Shown in pieces: positions 16,950-26,906 of a stretch of DNA of 47,162 nucleotides. Position 1 is the stretch's first letter. Each line of letters starts with the position of its first letter. Source of the DNA: Bifidobacteriaceae bacterium. GTDB lineage: Bacteria > Actinomycetota > Actinomycetes > Actinomycetales > WQXJ01. The position numbers and the translations under genes are program-made. The notes under the pieces were generated by a model. That model ran no database searches. It saw only the letters and a list, made by a program, of their open reading frames with translations, and was not told the origin of the DNA. Where the stretch lies: assembly GCA_031268215.1 (NCBI GenBank), contig JAIRXP010000083.1, positions 1 through 47,162 of the forward strand. The letters are read 5' to 3'.

Positions 16950-18170
16950 ATGACGAGAATCAAAGTTGCGGCTCCGGTGGTCGAACTCGACGGCGACGAG
17001 ATGACAAGGATCATCTGGCACTTCATTAAGGAGCGCTTGATCCTGCCTTATTTGGACATTGACCTGAAGTACTACGACCTGTCGATGGAGAACCGCGACG
17101 CGACCGATGACCAAGTGACCATCGATTCGGCGCACGCGATCAAGGAGCATGGTGTGGGCGTCAAGTGCGCCACCATCACCCCAGATGAGGCTCGCGTGCA
17201 AGAGTTCGGCCTGAAGAAGATGTGGAAATCGCCCAACGGGACTATCCGCAACATCTTGGGAGGCGTGGTCTTCCGCGAGCCGATCATCATTTCCAACGTG
17301 CCGCGCCTGGTGCCCGGCTGGACCAAGCCCATCGTGATTGGTCGCCATGCCTTTGGCGATCAGTACAAGGCCACCGATTTCCGGACGGATCGGCCCGGCC
17401 AGGTGATACTGTCATTCATTCCGGATGATGGCTCACGCCCAACCGAACTCGAAGTGGTGCGTCTCCCCGAGGACGGCGGCGTGATCATGGGACAGTACAA
17501 CTTCACTGATTCCATCAGGGACTTCGCACGGGCTTGCTTCGCGTACGGGCTCCAGCGCCACTACCCGGTGTACCTGTCCACCAAGAACACCATCTTGAAG
17601 AAGTACGATGGCGCGTTCAAGGACATTTTCGCGGCCATTTACGAAGACGAATATCGGGAGTCTTTCGACGCGGCGGGATTGACCTATGAGCACCGGTTGA
17701 TTGACGACATGGTGGCCTCGGCTCTCAAATGGGAGGGCGGTTATCTGTGGGCCTGCAAGAACTATGACGGTGACGTCCAGTCCGACACGGTGGCCCAAGG
17801 GTTTGGTTCCTTGGGGCTGATGACCTCGGTGCTCATGACGCCGGACGGCAAGACGGTTGAGGCGGAGGCCGCCCATGGAACCGTCACGCGGCACTACCGG
17901 ATGCATCAGCAGGGCAAGCCGACCTCGACCAACCCGATCGCTTCGATCTACGCCTGGACTGGCGGTCTGAAACACCGTGGCAAGCTCGATTCCACGCCGG
18001 AGGTCACTGGGTTCGCTGAGGCCTTGGAGGACACTGTCATCCGGACGGTAGAAAGCGGCCATATGACGAAGGATCTGGCTTTGCTGGTTGGGCCGGAGGA
18101 GCCGTGGCTAACCACGGAGGACTTCCTCGCCGCACTTGACGAAGGGCTGAAGGCGCGCCTAACTCACTGA
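16950..18170 (+). CDS. icd: NADP-dependent isocitrate dehydrogenase, dimeric type
   Basis: This 406-residue protein starts at ATG 16950 behind a purine-rich GAGAGAAGAAGA. It belongs to the homodimeric class shared with eukaryotes: [11 protein letters not shown] at the N-terminus, then KSPNGTIRN (substrate Ser/Asn), [25 protein letters not shown] and [11 protein letters not shown]. It oxidises isocitrate to 2-oxoglutarate with NADP. Length is standard. It is monocistronic by context, as the next gene is convergent after 99 bp with no further gene between. Confidence 0.95.
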   Translation: MTRIKVAAPVVELDGDEMTRIIWHFIKERLILPYLDIDLKYYDLSMENRDATDDQVTIDSAHAIKEHGVGVKCATITPDEARVQEFGLKKMWKSPNGTIRNILGGVVFREPIIISNVPRLVPGWTKPIVIGRHAFGDQYKATDFRTDRPGQVILSFIPDDGSRPTELEVVRLPEDGGVIMGQYNFTDSIRDFARACFAYGLQRHYPVYLSTKNTILKKYDGAFKDIFAAIYEDEYRESFDAAGLTYEHRLIDDMVASALKWEGGYLWACKNYDGDVQSDTVAQGFGSLGLMTSVLMTPDGKTVEAEAAHGTVTRHYRMHQQGKPTSTNPIASIYAWTGGLKHRGKLDSTPEVTGFAEALEDTVIRTVESGHMTKDLALLVGPEEPWLTTEDFLAALDEGLKARLTH

Positions 18171-18269
18171 GTCCACTAGCCCGGCCGATAGTTGAAGCCA
18201 GTGCCCGCAAACGGTGAAACCTGGCGGCCGGACTTCAGGTCCTAGCTGGCACGGCGGCATCGGCGCGGT

Positions 18270-19262
18270 TTACCTGAAAACTACCGTCCGCGACCCGTTG
18301 ACCAGGATGCGGTGTTCGGCGTGCCAGCGTACGGCGCGGGCCAGTGCCCGGCGCTCCACGTCCTGGCCTAGGTGCGCTAGCGCTTCGACGCTGACCGAGT
18401 GATCGACCCGCTCGACGTCTTGCTCGATGATTGGGCCTTCGTCGAGGGACTTGGTCACGTAGTGGGCGGTTGCACCGATCAGTTTGACGCCCCGGGCGTG
18501 GGCCTGGGCGTAGGGGCGAGCGCCCTTGAAGGAAGGCAGGAAGGAATGGTGGATGTTAATCGCCTTCCCCTCCAGGAAAGAACACAGATTGTCGCTCAGG
18601 ATCTGCATGTAACGGGCGAGCACCACCAACTCCACGTCCAGCTCTGTGATCAGGTGCTTAAGCTGGGCTTCGGCCTGCGGCTTGGTTTCTTTGGCGACGG
18701 GTATGTGGTAGAAGGGAACGCCATAGAATTCGGCTTCCGGCCGTAGGTCTGGGTGGTTAGAGACCACCGCCACAATCTCAATTGGCAAGCGTTCTTGCCC
18801 GCGGCGATAGAGCAAATCGATCAAACAGTGCGCGGTCTTGGAGACCATCACAATGGTCCGCAGGGGCCGTCCCACGGTGTCCAGTTGCCAATCCATCCCG
18901 AAGCGTCCGGCGATTGGCCTGATAAGGGCTTCGAGGGCCTCGTGGTTGGTGTCGGCCTGGATCTGGACCCGCATGAAGAAGCGGCCTGATTCCGGATCGC
19001 CGTACTGCTGTGATTCGGTGATATTCCCGCCCATGGCGGCCAGAGCCCCAGAAACGGCATGGACAATGCCGGGTCCGTCCGGGCAGGAAAGAGTCAGGAC
19101 CCAATGGGCGCCCTGACGGGGTTCGGCTAGCCCTTCCGGTCCCCCGGGACCGGCCTGTTGGCTAGGCAGTTCCGGTGGCGGGGCTGGGGCGGTTCCGTCG
19201 GACGATTGGGCCCACTTTGGATCGTGGTTCTGGTCCGCCGGGGGTGTGTCAGAGGTCAGCAT
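18270..19262 (-). CDS. purU: Formyltetrahydrofolate deformylase
   Basis: This is a 330-residue protein; ATG 19262 has AAGGAA upstream. Residues 1-48 are a Pro/Gly-rich extension beyond the usual length of about 285. An ACT domain follows (WVLTLSCPDGPGIVHAVSG). Then comes a formyltransferase domain with INIHHSFLPSFKGA (catalytic Asn-His) and GATAHYVTKSLDEGPII (Asp). PurU hydrolyses 10-formyl-THF to formate and THF, balancing one-carbon units used by PurN and PurH encoded nearby. It is divergent from pheS, with 91 bp between. Confidence 0.94.
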   Translation of the reverse strand: MLTSDTPPADQNHDPKWAQSSDGTAPAPPPELPSQQAGPGGPEGLAEPRQGAHWVLTLSCPDGPGIVHAVSGALAAMGGNITESQQYGDPESGRFFMRVQIQADTNHEALEALIRPIAGRFGMDWQLDTVGRPLRTIVMVSKTAHCLIDLLYRRGQERLPIEIVAVVSNHPDLRPEAEFYGVPFYHIPVAKETKPQAEAQLKHLITELDVELVVLARYMQILSDNLCSFLEGKAINIHHSFLPSFKGARPYAQAHARGVKLIGATAHYVTKSLDEGPIIEQDVERVDHSVSVEALAHLGQDVERRALARAVRWHAEHRILVNGSRTVVFR

Positions 19263-19353
19263 GGTTCCTTAGGGTACCCGGGGATCACAAACCGCAGGGG
19301 CCCAGCAGCCGGCCGGGGCGCACGACCGGGCTGGTTGTGGGAGAATTTGCTTC

Positions 19354-20424
19354 GTGTCTCAATCAGTCTCACCCCTTGACCAGGCCGCCCTGGACCGGGT
19401 CGCGGACCAGGCGGCGGCGGCCGCCCAAGGCGCCGCCGACTTAGAGGAACTGGCCGGCCTGCGCCGCCAATGGACCGGTGACCAAAGCGCCATAGCCCAA
19501 GCGAACAAAGCCATCAAGTCTCTGCCTGGAGCGGACAAGGCTCAGGCAGGCAAGAACATGGGGGTGGTCAAGCGGCGTGTGTTCGCGGCCTTCGACGCCC
19601 GCCGCGAGGCCCTCGAAGAGCAGGCCGCAGCGCGGCAGCTAGCCACACAAACGGTGGACGTCACATTGCCTACCGGGCGCATCCCCCGCGGCGCCCGCCA
19701 TCCTCTGGAGTTGCTCCAAGACCGGATCGCGGACGTGTTTACGGCCATGGGCTGGATGATCGCCGAAGGCCCGGAACTGGAAGCTGAATGGTTCAACTTT
19801 GATGCGCTGAACTTTGGACCAGATCACCCCGCCCGCCAGATGCAGGACACCTTCTTCGTTGACCCGCCGGGGTCCGGCCTGGTCATGCGGACGCACACTA
19901 GCCCAGTCCAGGCTCGGGTGCTGCTTAGCCACGGCGTGCCCTGTTACGTGGCGGTTCCAGGCAAGGTTTTCCGGACCGATGAGCTGGACGCCACTCATAC
20001 ACCGGTCTTCCACCAGGTGGAGGGGCTGGCCATAGACAAGAACTTGACCATGGCGGACCTGCGCGGAACCTTGGACCGGTTGGCGGACGCCATGTTCGGG
20101 GCCGGCGTGGTCACCAGGCTGAGGCCGTCATTCTTCCCCTTCACGGAGCCAAGTGCAGAACTGGATCTGCTCTGCTTTGTCTGCCGGGCTAAGGATCCGG
20201 CTTGCCGGACCTGCGGCGGCTCCGGCTGGATCGAGTGGGGCGGCTGCGGCATGGTGGACCCGAATGTGTTGGTCGCCTGTGGTGTTGATCCAACCCAGTA
20301 CCAGGGCTTCGCCTTCGGGATGGGTATCGAAAGGACTTTGATGTTCCGTGGCGGTGTCCAGGACATGCATGACATGGTTGAAGGCGACGTTCGCTTCTCT
20401 GGGAATTTTGGGGTAGAAATCTGA
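19354..20424 (+). CDS. pheS: Phenylalanine-tRNA ligase alpha subunit
   Basis: This 356-residue protein starts at GTG with GGGAG upstream. The N-terminal part is the tRNA-binding coiled coil (up to about residue 90). The class II catalytic core then shows HPLELLQDRI, FNFDALNFGPDHPARQMQDTF across motif 1/2, VFRTDELDATHTPVFHQVEG (motif 2) and GFAFGMGIERTLMF (motif 3). A cysteine-containing insertion with CRAKDPACRTCGG lies before motif 3. It overlaps pheT by one base (TGATG), so the two are translationally coupled. Confidence 0.96.
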   Translation: MSQSVSPLDQAALDRVADQAAAAAQGAADLEELAGLRRQWTGDQSAIAQANKAIKSLPGADKAQAGKNMGVVKRRVFAAFDARREALEEQAAARQLATQTVDVTLPTGRIPRGARHPLELLQDRIADVFTAMGWMIAEGPELEAEWFNFDALNFGPDHPARQMQDTFFVDPPGSGLVMRTHTSPVQARVLLSHGVPCYVAVPGKVFRTDELDATHTPVFHQVEGLAIDKNLTMADLRGTLDRLADAMFGAGVVTRLRPSFFPFTEPSAELDLLCFVCRAKDPACRTCGGSGWIEWGGCGMVDPNVLVACGVDPTQYQGFAFGMGIERTLMFRGGVQDMHDMVEGDVRFSGNFGVEI

Positions 20425-23003
20425 TGCTGATTCCGTTGCCTTGGTTGGCTGAATACGTGCCCCTGCACGGCCGCGACGGTGAAGGGGTCGCCGCCGCACT
20501 GGTTTCAGTGGGGCTAGAAGAAGAGGCCGTTCACGGCTCCGGCGTGGCTGGTCCGCTAGTCGCGGGGATGGTGTTGGAGGTTACACCGGAACTGCAGAAG
20601 AACGGTAAGACCATCAACTGGTGCCAAGTGGATGTGGGGCCGGATAACGGCGGCGTAAGGGGGATTGTTTGCGGAGCCCACAACTTCGCCGCTGGGGACA
20701 AGGTGGCGGTGGCGCTCCCCGGCGCCGTCTTGCCCGGTCCGTTCCCCATCTCTAGCCGGAAGACTTACGGCCATGTCTCTGATGGCATGATCTGTTCAGC
20801 GAGTGAACTGGGCCTGGGCGGTGACCAGAGCGGGATTATTGTGCTTTCGCGGATGGACCTGAATCCGGAACCGGGCACCGATCTGATTCCGCCGTTGGGC
20901 CTCGACGAGGAAACCGTCGAAGTGAACGTCACGCCGGACCGGGGCTACTGCTTCTCGATCCGCGGCGTGGCCCGCGAATTCTCCCATGCCACCGATGCCC
21001 GGTTCACTGACCCGGCGATGATCGTCACTCCGCCGGCCACCGACGGCGGCTTTGAGATTGAACTGGAAGATTCCGCTCCTATCCATGGCGTGGCTGGCTG
21101 CGACCGCTTCGTGGCCAGGGTGGTTCGTGGTTGTGACGCCTTCGGCCCGGCGCCGGAATGGATGCGGCGGCGCCTCACCCAGGCTGGGATGCGGCCGATT
21201 TCCTTGGCTGTAGACGTCACCAACTACGTCATGCTGGAACTGGGACAGCCGCTGCATGCTTACGACTTGCACGCAGTAACTGGGCCAATAGTGGTGCGCC
21301 GCGCGCGGCTAGGTGAGCGTTTGGTCACGTTGGACGGCGCTGACCGCGTGCTGGATCCGGAAGACTTGCTCATCACTGATTCACCCGGCGGCCAGCGGGC
21401 CAGTCGGGTTCTGGGCCTGGCGGGCGTAATGGGTGGCGCGTCATCGGAGGTAGGGTCAGGGACCCGGGATCTGTTAATTGAGGCCGCCCACTTCGACCCG
21501 GTCACTGTGGCCAGAACTTCCCGGCGCCACAAGCTCAGTTCGGAGGCCGCCAAGCGGTTCGAGCGTGGAGCGGATCCGGAGTTACCGCCCAAGGCGGTGC
21601 AGCGGGTGATCGATCTGCTGATTGAATACGGCGGCGGCGCAGCGGACCTGGCGGTGACGGATTCAGGGCAGGCGGTACGCGCACCCGGCATAGCCTTCGA
21701 CCCGGATTACCCGTCACGGTTGGTGGGAGTCGAATATTCCCATCAACAGATCCAGCAGATTCTGGAGGAGATTGGCTGCTTGGTCGAGCGCAACGACGCG
21801 ACTGCCACAGGTCAGCCAGTCGCGCGGCAGCCGGTGGCGCCGGCGCCAGGAGCGGCGGCCGGGGCAGGCACCTGGCTGGTCACGCCGCCTAGCTGGCGTC
21901 CGGACCTGACCCGGGCTGTGGACCTGGTTGAAGAGGTAGCCCGGATCGATGGCTACGACCATATTCCGTCCCGGCTGGCTGGGTCGCCGCCGGGCGGAGG
22001 GTTGACCAAGTCGCAGCGTTCGCGCCGGTCAGTGGCGCGTTCGCTGAGTGATTTCGGGTTAACCGAAGTCTTGAGCTATCCGTTCGTGGGCGAGGCCACG
22101 TTTGACGCCTTGGGTTATGGTGCCGGTGACCCCCGCCGGCTGGCCGTGCGCTTAGCGAATCCGCTTGACGCCGCCGCGCCCGCGCTGCGCACGTCGATTC
22201 TGCAGACCTTGCTGGGCACCGCCCGCCGCAATGCCGCCCGTGGTTTGACTGACGCTAGTCTGTTCGAGCTTGGCCTGGTCACGCTCGCCCCGGCGGAACC
22301 GCGCCAGGCCGCCATTCTGGGGGTTGATTCGAAGCCATCAAATGAACAACTCGCGGCGCTTGAGGCGGCCGTACCGGCCCAGCCTCGCCATGTCGCTGGG
22401 GTTTTGATGGGCTACCGGGTGCGGCCCGGTGTTTGGGGGCCCGGCCGTCGGTCAGATTGGGCCGATGCCGTCGAAGCGGCCAAGGTAGCTGCCCGGACCG
22501 TCAACGTTCACGCGGTCGCCAGCCAGGATCAACGGGCGCCATTCCATCCTGGGCGCTGTGCCCGCTTGTCTGCCGGCCAGGTGACGCTAGGGTGGGCCGG
22601 CGAATTGCATCCGGCGGTGGTCCGCGCTTTTGGGCTGCCTGAGGCGGCGGCGGCCTTTGAGATTGACCTTGACGTGCTGACCGAGGTGGCACCGGACATG
22701 GTCGCGGCGCTGCCGGTCTCGCCCCGGCCATTGGCTAAAGAAGATTTGGCGTTCGTGGTTGACCGGTCTTTGCCAGTGGGAGAACTGGTGACGGCGGTAG
22801 GCCAGGGTGCAGGCCCGGCAGCGGAAGATGTCTTTGTCTTCGATGTCTACGAGGGCGACCAGATACCGGCGGATAAGAAGTCGGTCGCGATCGCTTTGCG
22901 GCTGCGGGCTGGTGACCATACCCTGACGCCTCAGGAAATCGCGCAGGCTAGAGCCGGGGCCATTGCCGAAGCGGCCGGCCTGGGTGCTGAGTTGCGGGCC
23001 TAG
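20424..23003 (+). CDS. pheT: Phenylalanine-tRNA ligase beta subunit
   Basis: This is an 859-residue protein, full length for the bacterial type. The order is an N-terminal tRNA-binding (OB) domain about 40-155, the B3/B4 editing region about 205-410 (VDVTNYVMLELGQPLHAYD is the typical B3 signature), the B5 domain about 415-510, a catalytic-like core, and the C-terminal anticodon-binding FDX-ACB domain (RPLAKEDLAFVVDRSLPV to the end). It forms the (alpha-beta)2 enzyme with PheS. Confidence 0.96.
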   Translation: MLIPLPWLAEYVPLHGRDGEGVAAALVSVGLEEEAVHGSGVAGPLVAGMVLEVTPELQKNGKTINWCQVDVGPDNGGVRGIVCGAHNFAAGDKVAVALPGAVLPGPFPISSRKTYGHVSDGMICSASELGLGGDQSGIIVLSRMDLNPEPGTDLIPPLGLDEETVEVNVTPDRGYCFSIRGVAREFSHATDARFTDPAMIVTPPATDGGFEIELEDSAPIHGVAGCDRFVARVVRGCDAFGPAPEWMRRRLTQAGMRPISLAVDVTNYVMLELGQPLHAYDLHAVTGPIVVRRARLGERLVTLDGADRVLDPEDLLITDSPGGQRASRVLGLAGVMGGASSEVGSGTRDLLIEAAHFDPVTVARTSRRHKLSSEAAKRFERGADPELPPKAVQRVIDLLIEYGGGAADLAVTDSGQAVRAPGIAFDPDYPSRLVGVEYSHQQIQQILEEIGCLVERNDATATGQPVARQPVAPAPGAAAGAGTWLVTPPSWRPDLTRAVDLVEEVARIDGYDHIPSRLAGSPPGGGLTKSQRSRRSVARSLSDFGLTEVLSYPFVGEATFDALGYGAGDPRRLAVRLANPLDAAAPALRTSILQTLLGTARRNAARGLTDASLFELGLVTLAPAEPRQAAILGVDSKPSNEQLAALEAAVPAQPRHVAGVLMGYRVRPGVWGPGRRSDWADAVEAAKVAARTVNVHAVASQDQRAPFHPGRCARLSAGQVTLGWAGELHPAVVRAFGLPEAAAAFEIDLDVLTEVAPDMVAALPVSPRPLAKEDLAFVVDRSLPVGELVTAVGQGAGPAAEDVFVFDVYEGDQIPADKKSVAIALRLRAGDHTLTPQEIAQARAGAIAEAAGLGAELRA

Positions 23004-23029
23004 AGGCGGCTTACCGGGGATCGGCGTTC

Positions 23030-23536
23030 ATGGCTAAGCACAAGAACCGTGGGCGCCGTGAGTCTTTCGACGGCGTACCGGCGGCGCGGGCCGGGCCGTT
23101 CAGTTTCGCCAGGGTCGAGGGTGAAAGCTCAATTGTCCGGTGGTACATGTCCCGCCACGGTGAGTCCGTCTTGGCTGAATTCCCAGGGCTGCTGGCCCGG
23201 TTGGCCAAAGGGCCAGCGGAAGTCGCCTTGATCTTCAAAGGTGACAGGGCGGTGGCCCTGCTGGCCTGGCGGCCGGATCTGGACGGGACAGTTGAGCTGC
23301 TGGCGGATCATGCCGCGCCGGCCCGTGGCACCGACCAAAGGCGCCTGGTGGACTTCATCTATGGACCGGATGGGCCCTTGGCTACTGCTGGAACCACCCT
23401 GGCCTGGGGGGTCGCGGAGGCGAAATCTCAGACCAGGCGTCTGCGTCAACTCGGCTACCGTTCCCGCACGGGTGCAGCTATTGGCACGCTGACACGATTA
23501 GAACGCCCAGTTGGGCAGCCGTCATTGGATGGTTGA
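23030..23536 (+). CDS. Hypothetical protein
   Basis: This is a 168-residue protein starting 26 bp after pheT, so it may be read through from pheST. It begins with a basic stretch (MAKHKNRGRR). It has no signal peptide or membrane segment, and appears to be a compact alpha/beta protein (for example VALIFKGDRAVALLAWRPD). I do not recognise the family. Codon use and GC are like the neighbours. A Rho-independent signal is not obvious in the 101 bp before the next, convergent gene. Confidence 0.6.
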   Translation: MAKHKNRGRRESFDGVPAARAGPFSFARVEGESSIVRWYMSRHGESVLAEFPGLLARLAKGPAEVALIFKGDRAVALLAWRPDLDGTVELLADHAAPARGTDQRRLVDFIYGPDGPLATAGTTLAWGVAEAKSQTRRLRQLGYRSRTGAAIGTLTRLERPVGQPSLDG

Positions 23537-23637
23537 GCCCAGGCGCCCTGAACTGGATCCAAGGTGTTGTCGTAGTTCAGCGAGGGGCTTGACCCGTCAC
23601 CGCCGGGGCGCTGCCCGTCGCCGGGAGGGGCGGCCTG

Positions 23638-25680
23638 TCACCAACCGGAACCGATTCGCTTGGGCCCAGACCAGACGACGGATCCGGTCCCTTGGTAGTA
23701 ATACAAGAGCCCGGTGGCGTTGTTTCGGCCAATCAGGTCGGGACGCTTGTCGCCATTCAGGTCGAACCCGCTGGCGAGGTAATAGTTGGACCAGCCGGAG
23801 CCGACTTGGCGGCGGGCCGCGAAACCGGCCTGGCCGTTACCGGCGTAGAAGTAGAGCCGTCCAGCGGCATCGATCATCAGTATGTCTTGTCGGCCGTCGC
23901 CGTTGGCGTCACCTCCGGCCGCCAGCCTGAGCTGGGGCGTCCAGCCGCTGCCAGAGCGGATCCGGCCGGGTTTGAACCCCGTGCCGGTGCCCTCGTAGGT
24001 CCAAAGGAGCCCACCCGGGTCGATCGCCAACAAGTCCGGCCAGCCATCAGACGTGATGTCGCCGACCATCGCGATGCGGTAATTGATCCAGCCGTAACCG
24101 ACTTGCCGTGGCTCCGCCAGTTTGGCGCCCGGCAGTCCGCGACGCAGATAGAGCCGCCCAGCGGAATCGATCGTCATGACGTCGCCCAGCGAGTCGCGGT
24201 CCCAATCGCCGGCAGCATAGGCGGTTTGGCCTTGCAGGCCGGTGGCCAGCGAGTAGTTGGTGTCCAGGCGGTCTACCCCGGGCTGAACGAATGGATATGC
24301 CACCAGCGTGCCATTTTGATCGAGCCCCAGGACTTCACCGAGGCCGTCGCCGGTCAAGTCCGGCGAGAGCATGATGCTGGGGAAGGGGGTCTTGACTACC
24401 GTTGGCCGCCGCCCGGGATCCGGTGGCGGTGTGACTGGTGGGGGCGCTGAGCCGGTGATTGAGAAATGGGCGGATTTCAGCCCGAACGCGTTGCGGATCG
24501 TCTCGGCGCCGTTGATCACTTTAGACGTACCGTTTGACGCCTTAGCGGTGATGGCTTTGGCGCTGCCGCCCGCCGTCCTGGTGGTGATGGTGATGGATGT
24601 GACATCCGGCAGGCCAAAAATGGCCGCTACCTGTGCTTGAGTCTTGGCCACCGTCCAGGCTTTGATTGAATCCGGCACGCCCGGTTTGACGGACCATGGG
24701 TCAGCCTTGGCTACTAGATAGGGCAGCGATCCGCTCCAGATTTCGTTGGAGGCCTCGGTCGAACCACCGTTGGCGGCGGAGTAGCTGGCGGTTATGGGCG
24801 CTCCGCCGTAAAGGATCAGGCTGCCCACGGTGGCCGATGGCGCCGTCAGGTTGACGTTGGCGACCCAGCGGGCGCCCCAACCGCCGGATTCGATCTCTTT
24901 GGAGCGGCCGGCGTAGGCCTGTGAACGGGTGTCTGAGTAGACCTCGCAATCGCAGGAGGACTTGTAAGTCTGTTTGGCGGCGTAAGTGCGGCCGGCCGCA
25001 GCCTGGGCCTGGAGGGCCGCAGGTTCCCAGGATGAGGGCACTTCGCCCAAGCCGTAGATGTATTCGCGGCCCAAACCGACGGTGACAATCAAGTTGACCT
25101 GGCCGCTTACCACGGTGGCGCTCATTGAACCACGGCAGTAACCGGACGAACCGGCGCTCGCGCCATCAACGGTGACGTATCCCGAGCAGTTTGAGGCGCC
25201 GCTCCAAGTCAGGTTGATCTGTTTGGCGGTCTTGGTGGCGCCGGCCCCGCTGGCGACAACGTTGCTGCCGGAGACGGTCAAGGTCACCGCGCCGCCCTTG
25301 GCCACGGCGCTAGCCGAACTGCCCGCAGGCGTAACGGCGCCGTCTGCGCCGGCGTAACGCACCACGACCGAGGCGGCCTGCCGTAGCTGGACCCGGATGT
25401 TTCCGACGGTCTGGTTCTGGATGGACGTGCCGGGATAGTAGAAGGCGAGGATCGCGTTGGCGTTGTACCCGGCCTTGGCCATTTCCTGAGCCCCGTATTG
25501 GGACATCCCAACGGCGTGTCCCCAGCCGGCGCCGTTGAGCGTAAAGCTGGTCGTCGAGGCGGCCGCTGCCGCGTGAGGCGCGGGGCTGCCAACCAATGCG
25601 ACAGCGGCCATCAGGGTAGCCCCAGTTAGCACTGCCACTAATTTGGCTCTCCGGTTATGTATAGGAGGGGAAGAATTCAC
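23638..25680 (-). CDS. Secreted SpoIID/LytB-domain protein with FG-GAP-like repeats
   Basis: This 680-residue protein starts at GTG with AAGGGG upstream. Residues 1 to about 40 are a Sec signal peptide (basic HNRRAK, hydrophobic core, APHAAAAA cleavage area). Next comes FTLNGAGWGHAVGMSQYGAQ, the usual SpoIID/LytB C-terminal GHGVGMSQYGA motif placed near the N-terminus. Then follow an accessory beta region, and at about 205-300 the core SpoIID stretch GLGEVPSSWEPAALQAQAAAGRTYA. After a Pro-rich hinge (about 415-430), the last 250 residues hold four to five repeats with Asp-rich loops (DLTGDGLGEVLGLD, DWDRDSLGDVMTID, DITSDGWPDLLAID, DANGDGRQDILMID, DLNGDKRPDLIGRN). These suit calcium-binding VCBS/FG-GAP blades. 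SpoIID is a peptidoglycan lytic transglycosylase of sporulators; here a cell-wall role on the surface is likely. Confidence 0.88.
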   Translation of the reverse strand: MNSSPPIHNRRAKLVAVLTGATLMAAVALVGSPAPHAAAAASTTSFTLNGAGWGHAVGMSQYGAQEMAKAGYNANAILAFYYPGTSIQNQTVGNIRVQLRQAASVVVRYAGADGAVTPAGSSASAVAKGGAVTLTVSGSNVVASGAGATKTAKQINLTWSGASNCSGYVTVDGASAGSSGYCRGSMSATVVSGQVNLIVTVGLGREYIYGLGEVPSSWEPAALQAQAAAGRTYAAKQTYKSSCDCEVYSDTRSQAYAGRSKEIESGGWGARWVANVNLTAPSATVGSLILYGGAPITASYSAANGGSTEASNEIWSGSLPYLVAKADPWSVKPGVPDSIKAWTVAKTQAQVAAIFGLPDVTSITITTRTAGGSAKAITAKASNGTSKVINGAETIRNAFGLKSAHFSITGSAPPPVTPPPDPGRRPTVVKTPFPSIMLSPDLTGDGLGEVLGLDQNGTLVAYPFVQPGVDRLDTNYSLATGLQGQTAYAAGDWDRDSLGDVMTIDSAGRLYLRRGLPGAKLAEPRQVGYGWINYRIAMVGDITSDGWPDLLAIDPGGLLWTYEGTGTGFKPGRIRSGSGWTPQLRLAAGGDANGDGRQDILMIDAAGRLYFYAGNGQAGFAARRQVGSGWSNYYLASGFDLNGDKRPDLIGRNNATGLLYYYQGTGSVVWSGPKRIGSGW

Positions 25681-25738
25681 GTTTGTTAGCCCCTTCGGCC
25701 GTTTGTCAATGCCACAAGCGAGTGCCGATAGGCGAACG

Positions 25739-26731
25739 CTATGTGTAGAGAATGATTTTACCTTGGCTCTGGCGGGATTCTATGGCCTCGTGCGCCGCTG
25801 CCGCTTCCGCGAGCGGGAATCGTCCACCAATGGAGACCTTGAGCGACCCCGTGCCGATGCCGTCAAACACGCGAGCAGCCCGTTCTTGGAGTTCTGCTGG
25901 GGTCGCGATGTAGTCGTCGAGCTTGGGCCGGGTCAGATAGAGCGAGCCGTGGGCGTTGAGTTCTTGTGGGTCGAAGGGCGGTACTTGACCTGAAGCGCCC
26001 CCGTAGAGCACAGCCATGCCGCGAGGTCGCAGGCTTGCAAGCGTAGCAGCGAAAGTATCTTTGCCGATGCCGTCATAGGCCACGTTAACGCCCAGGCCAT
26101 CGGTCCGTTGGCGAACTGCCGCAGGCAAGTCTTGAGCCAAGTTGGCCAGCGCCGACAGAGTGATAATCTGGCTGGCCGCTACCCCCAGCGCTTCCACGGC
26201 ACCGACCTTGGCCGGAGAACCGACTGTGGTTATTACTCTGGTGCCGGCCGCCAGGGCCATCTGAGTCGCCAACTGGCCAACACCGCCAGCGGCGGCATAG
26301 ATCAGCGCGGAATCTTCTGGGCCGAGCCTATAGGTCGAGTGCGTCAGGTAATCCGCCGTCAGCCCTTGCAATGGCAAGGCGGCCGCTATCTCAAGCGAAA
26401 GTCCAGTCGGTACGGGAATTGCCTGAGCGGCATCGACCACCGCGTATTGGGCGTAAGAACCGGTGGCAGAATTGGCCCAAGCTATTCTGTCGCCAAGTCT
26501 CACGGTGGTCACGTCTGGCCCCAAGGATTCGACGGTACCGGCGCCTTCCGAACCGGGCGTGTGGGGGAAAGGAATCCGGTAGACGCCGGACCGGCGGTAG
26601 GTGTCAATGAAGTTCACTCCGGCGGCCGCGACTTTGACGACGACCTGGCCGGGGCCCGCGTTGGGCGCGCTGGCCTTGGTCAGGCGCAGGACGCCAGGTC
26701 CGCCGGGCCGGTTCACGGTGATAGCTCGCAT
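25739..26731 (-). CDS. qor: NADPH:quinone oxidoreductase (zeta-crystallin-like)
   Basis: This is a 330-residue medium-chain dehydrogenase/reductase without the zinc-ligand pattern. I choose ATG 26731 (MRAITVNRPGGPGVL) because the typical first strand starts there; the upstream in-frame codons are Arg/Pro/Thr-rich and have no homology features. It shows FIDTYRRSGVYRIPFPHTPG, the glycine-rich AAAGGVGQLA nucleotide loop near 145-155, and YDGIGKDTF. It reduces quinones or enals with NADPH. It is divergent from the NSS transporter, sharing a 175-bp control region. Confidence 0.88.
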   Translation of the reverse strand: MRAITVNRPGGPGVLRLTKASAPNAGPGQVVVKVAAAGVNFIDTYRRSGVYRIPFPHTPGSEGAGTVESLGPDVTTVRLGDRIAWANSATGSYAQYAVVDAAQAIPVPTGLSLEIAAALPLQGLTADYLTHSTYRLGPEDSALIYAAAGGVGQLATQMALAAGTRVITTVGSPAKVGAVEALGVAASQIITLSALANLAQDLPAAVRQRTDGLGVNVAYDGIGKDTFAATLASLRPRGMAVLYGGASGQVPPFDPQELNAHGSLYLTRPKLDDYIATPAELQERAARVFDGIGTGSLKVSIGGRFPLAEAAAAHEAIESRQSQGKIILYT

Positions 26732-26800
26732 GCCAACAGCATAGGTTGTGGGCCTGGTAGGGCGGGGTGTAGTGACCGGCCTTTTGCGAACTGTCCGTCT

Positions 26801-26813
26801 CACATTGTGGACG
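26801..26813 (+). promoter_or_regulatory. CACATTGTGGACG element before the NSS transporter
   Basis: The 13 bases CACATTGTGGACG are identical to those in the palindrome before the ilv operon (31181-31197, opposite strand). The element lies about 94 bp before the transporter start and 70 bp from the divergent qor start. It may be an operator of a regulator shared with branched-chain amino-acid synthesis. This is inferred from identity and position. Confidence 0.4.
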
Positions 26814-26906
26814 CGGGGAGTCTTGGCTGGAAACCGGAGGTAAAGTCCCAGCTAAAAGCGCCCAGTTCTTGGGGGCAGACGGGGACTCAACCGGGGAGAG
26901 ACCGCA

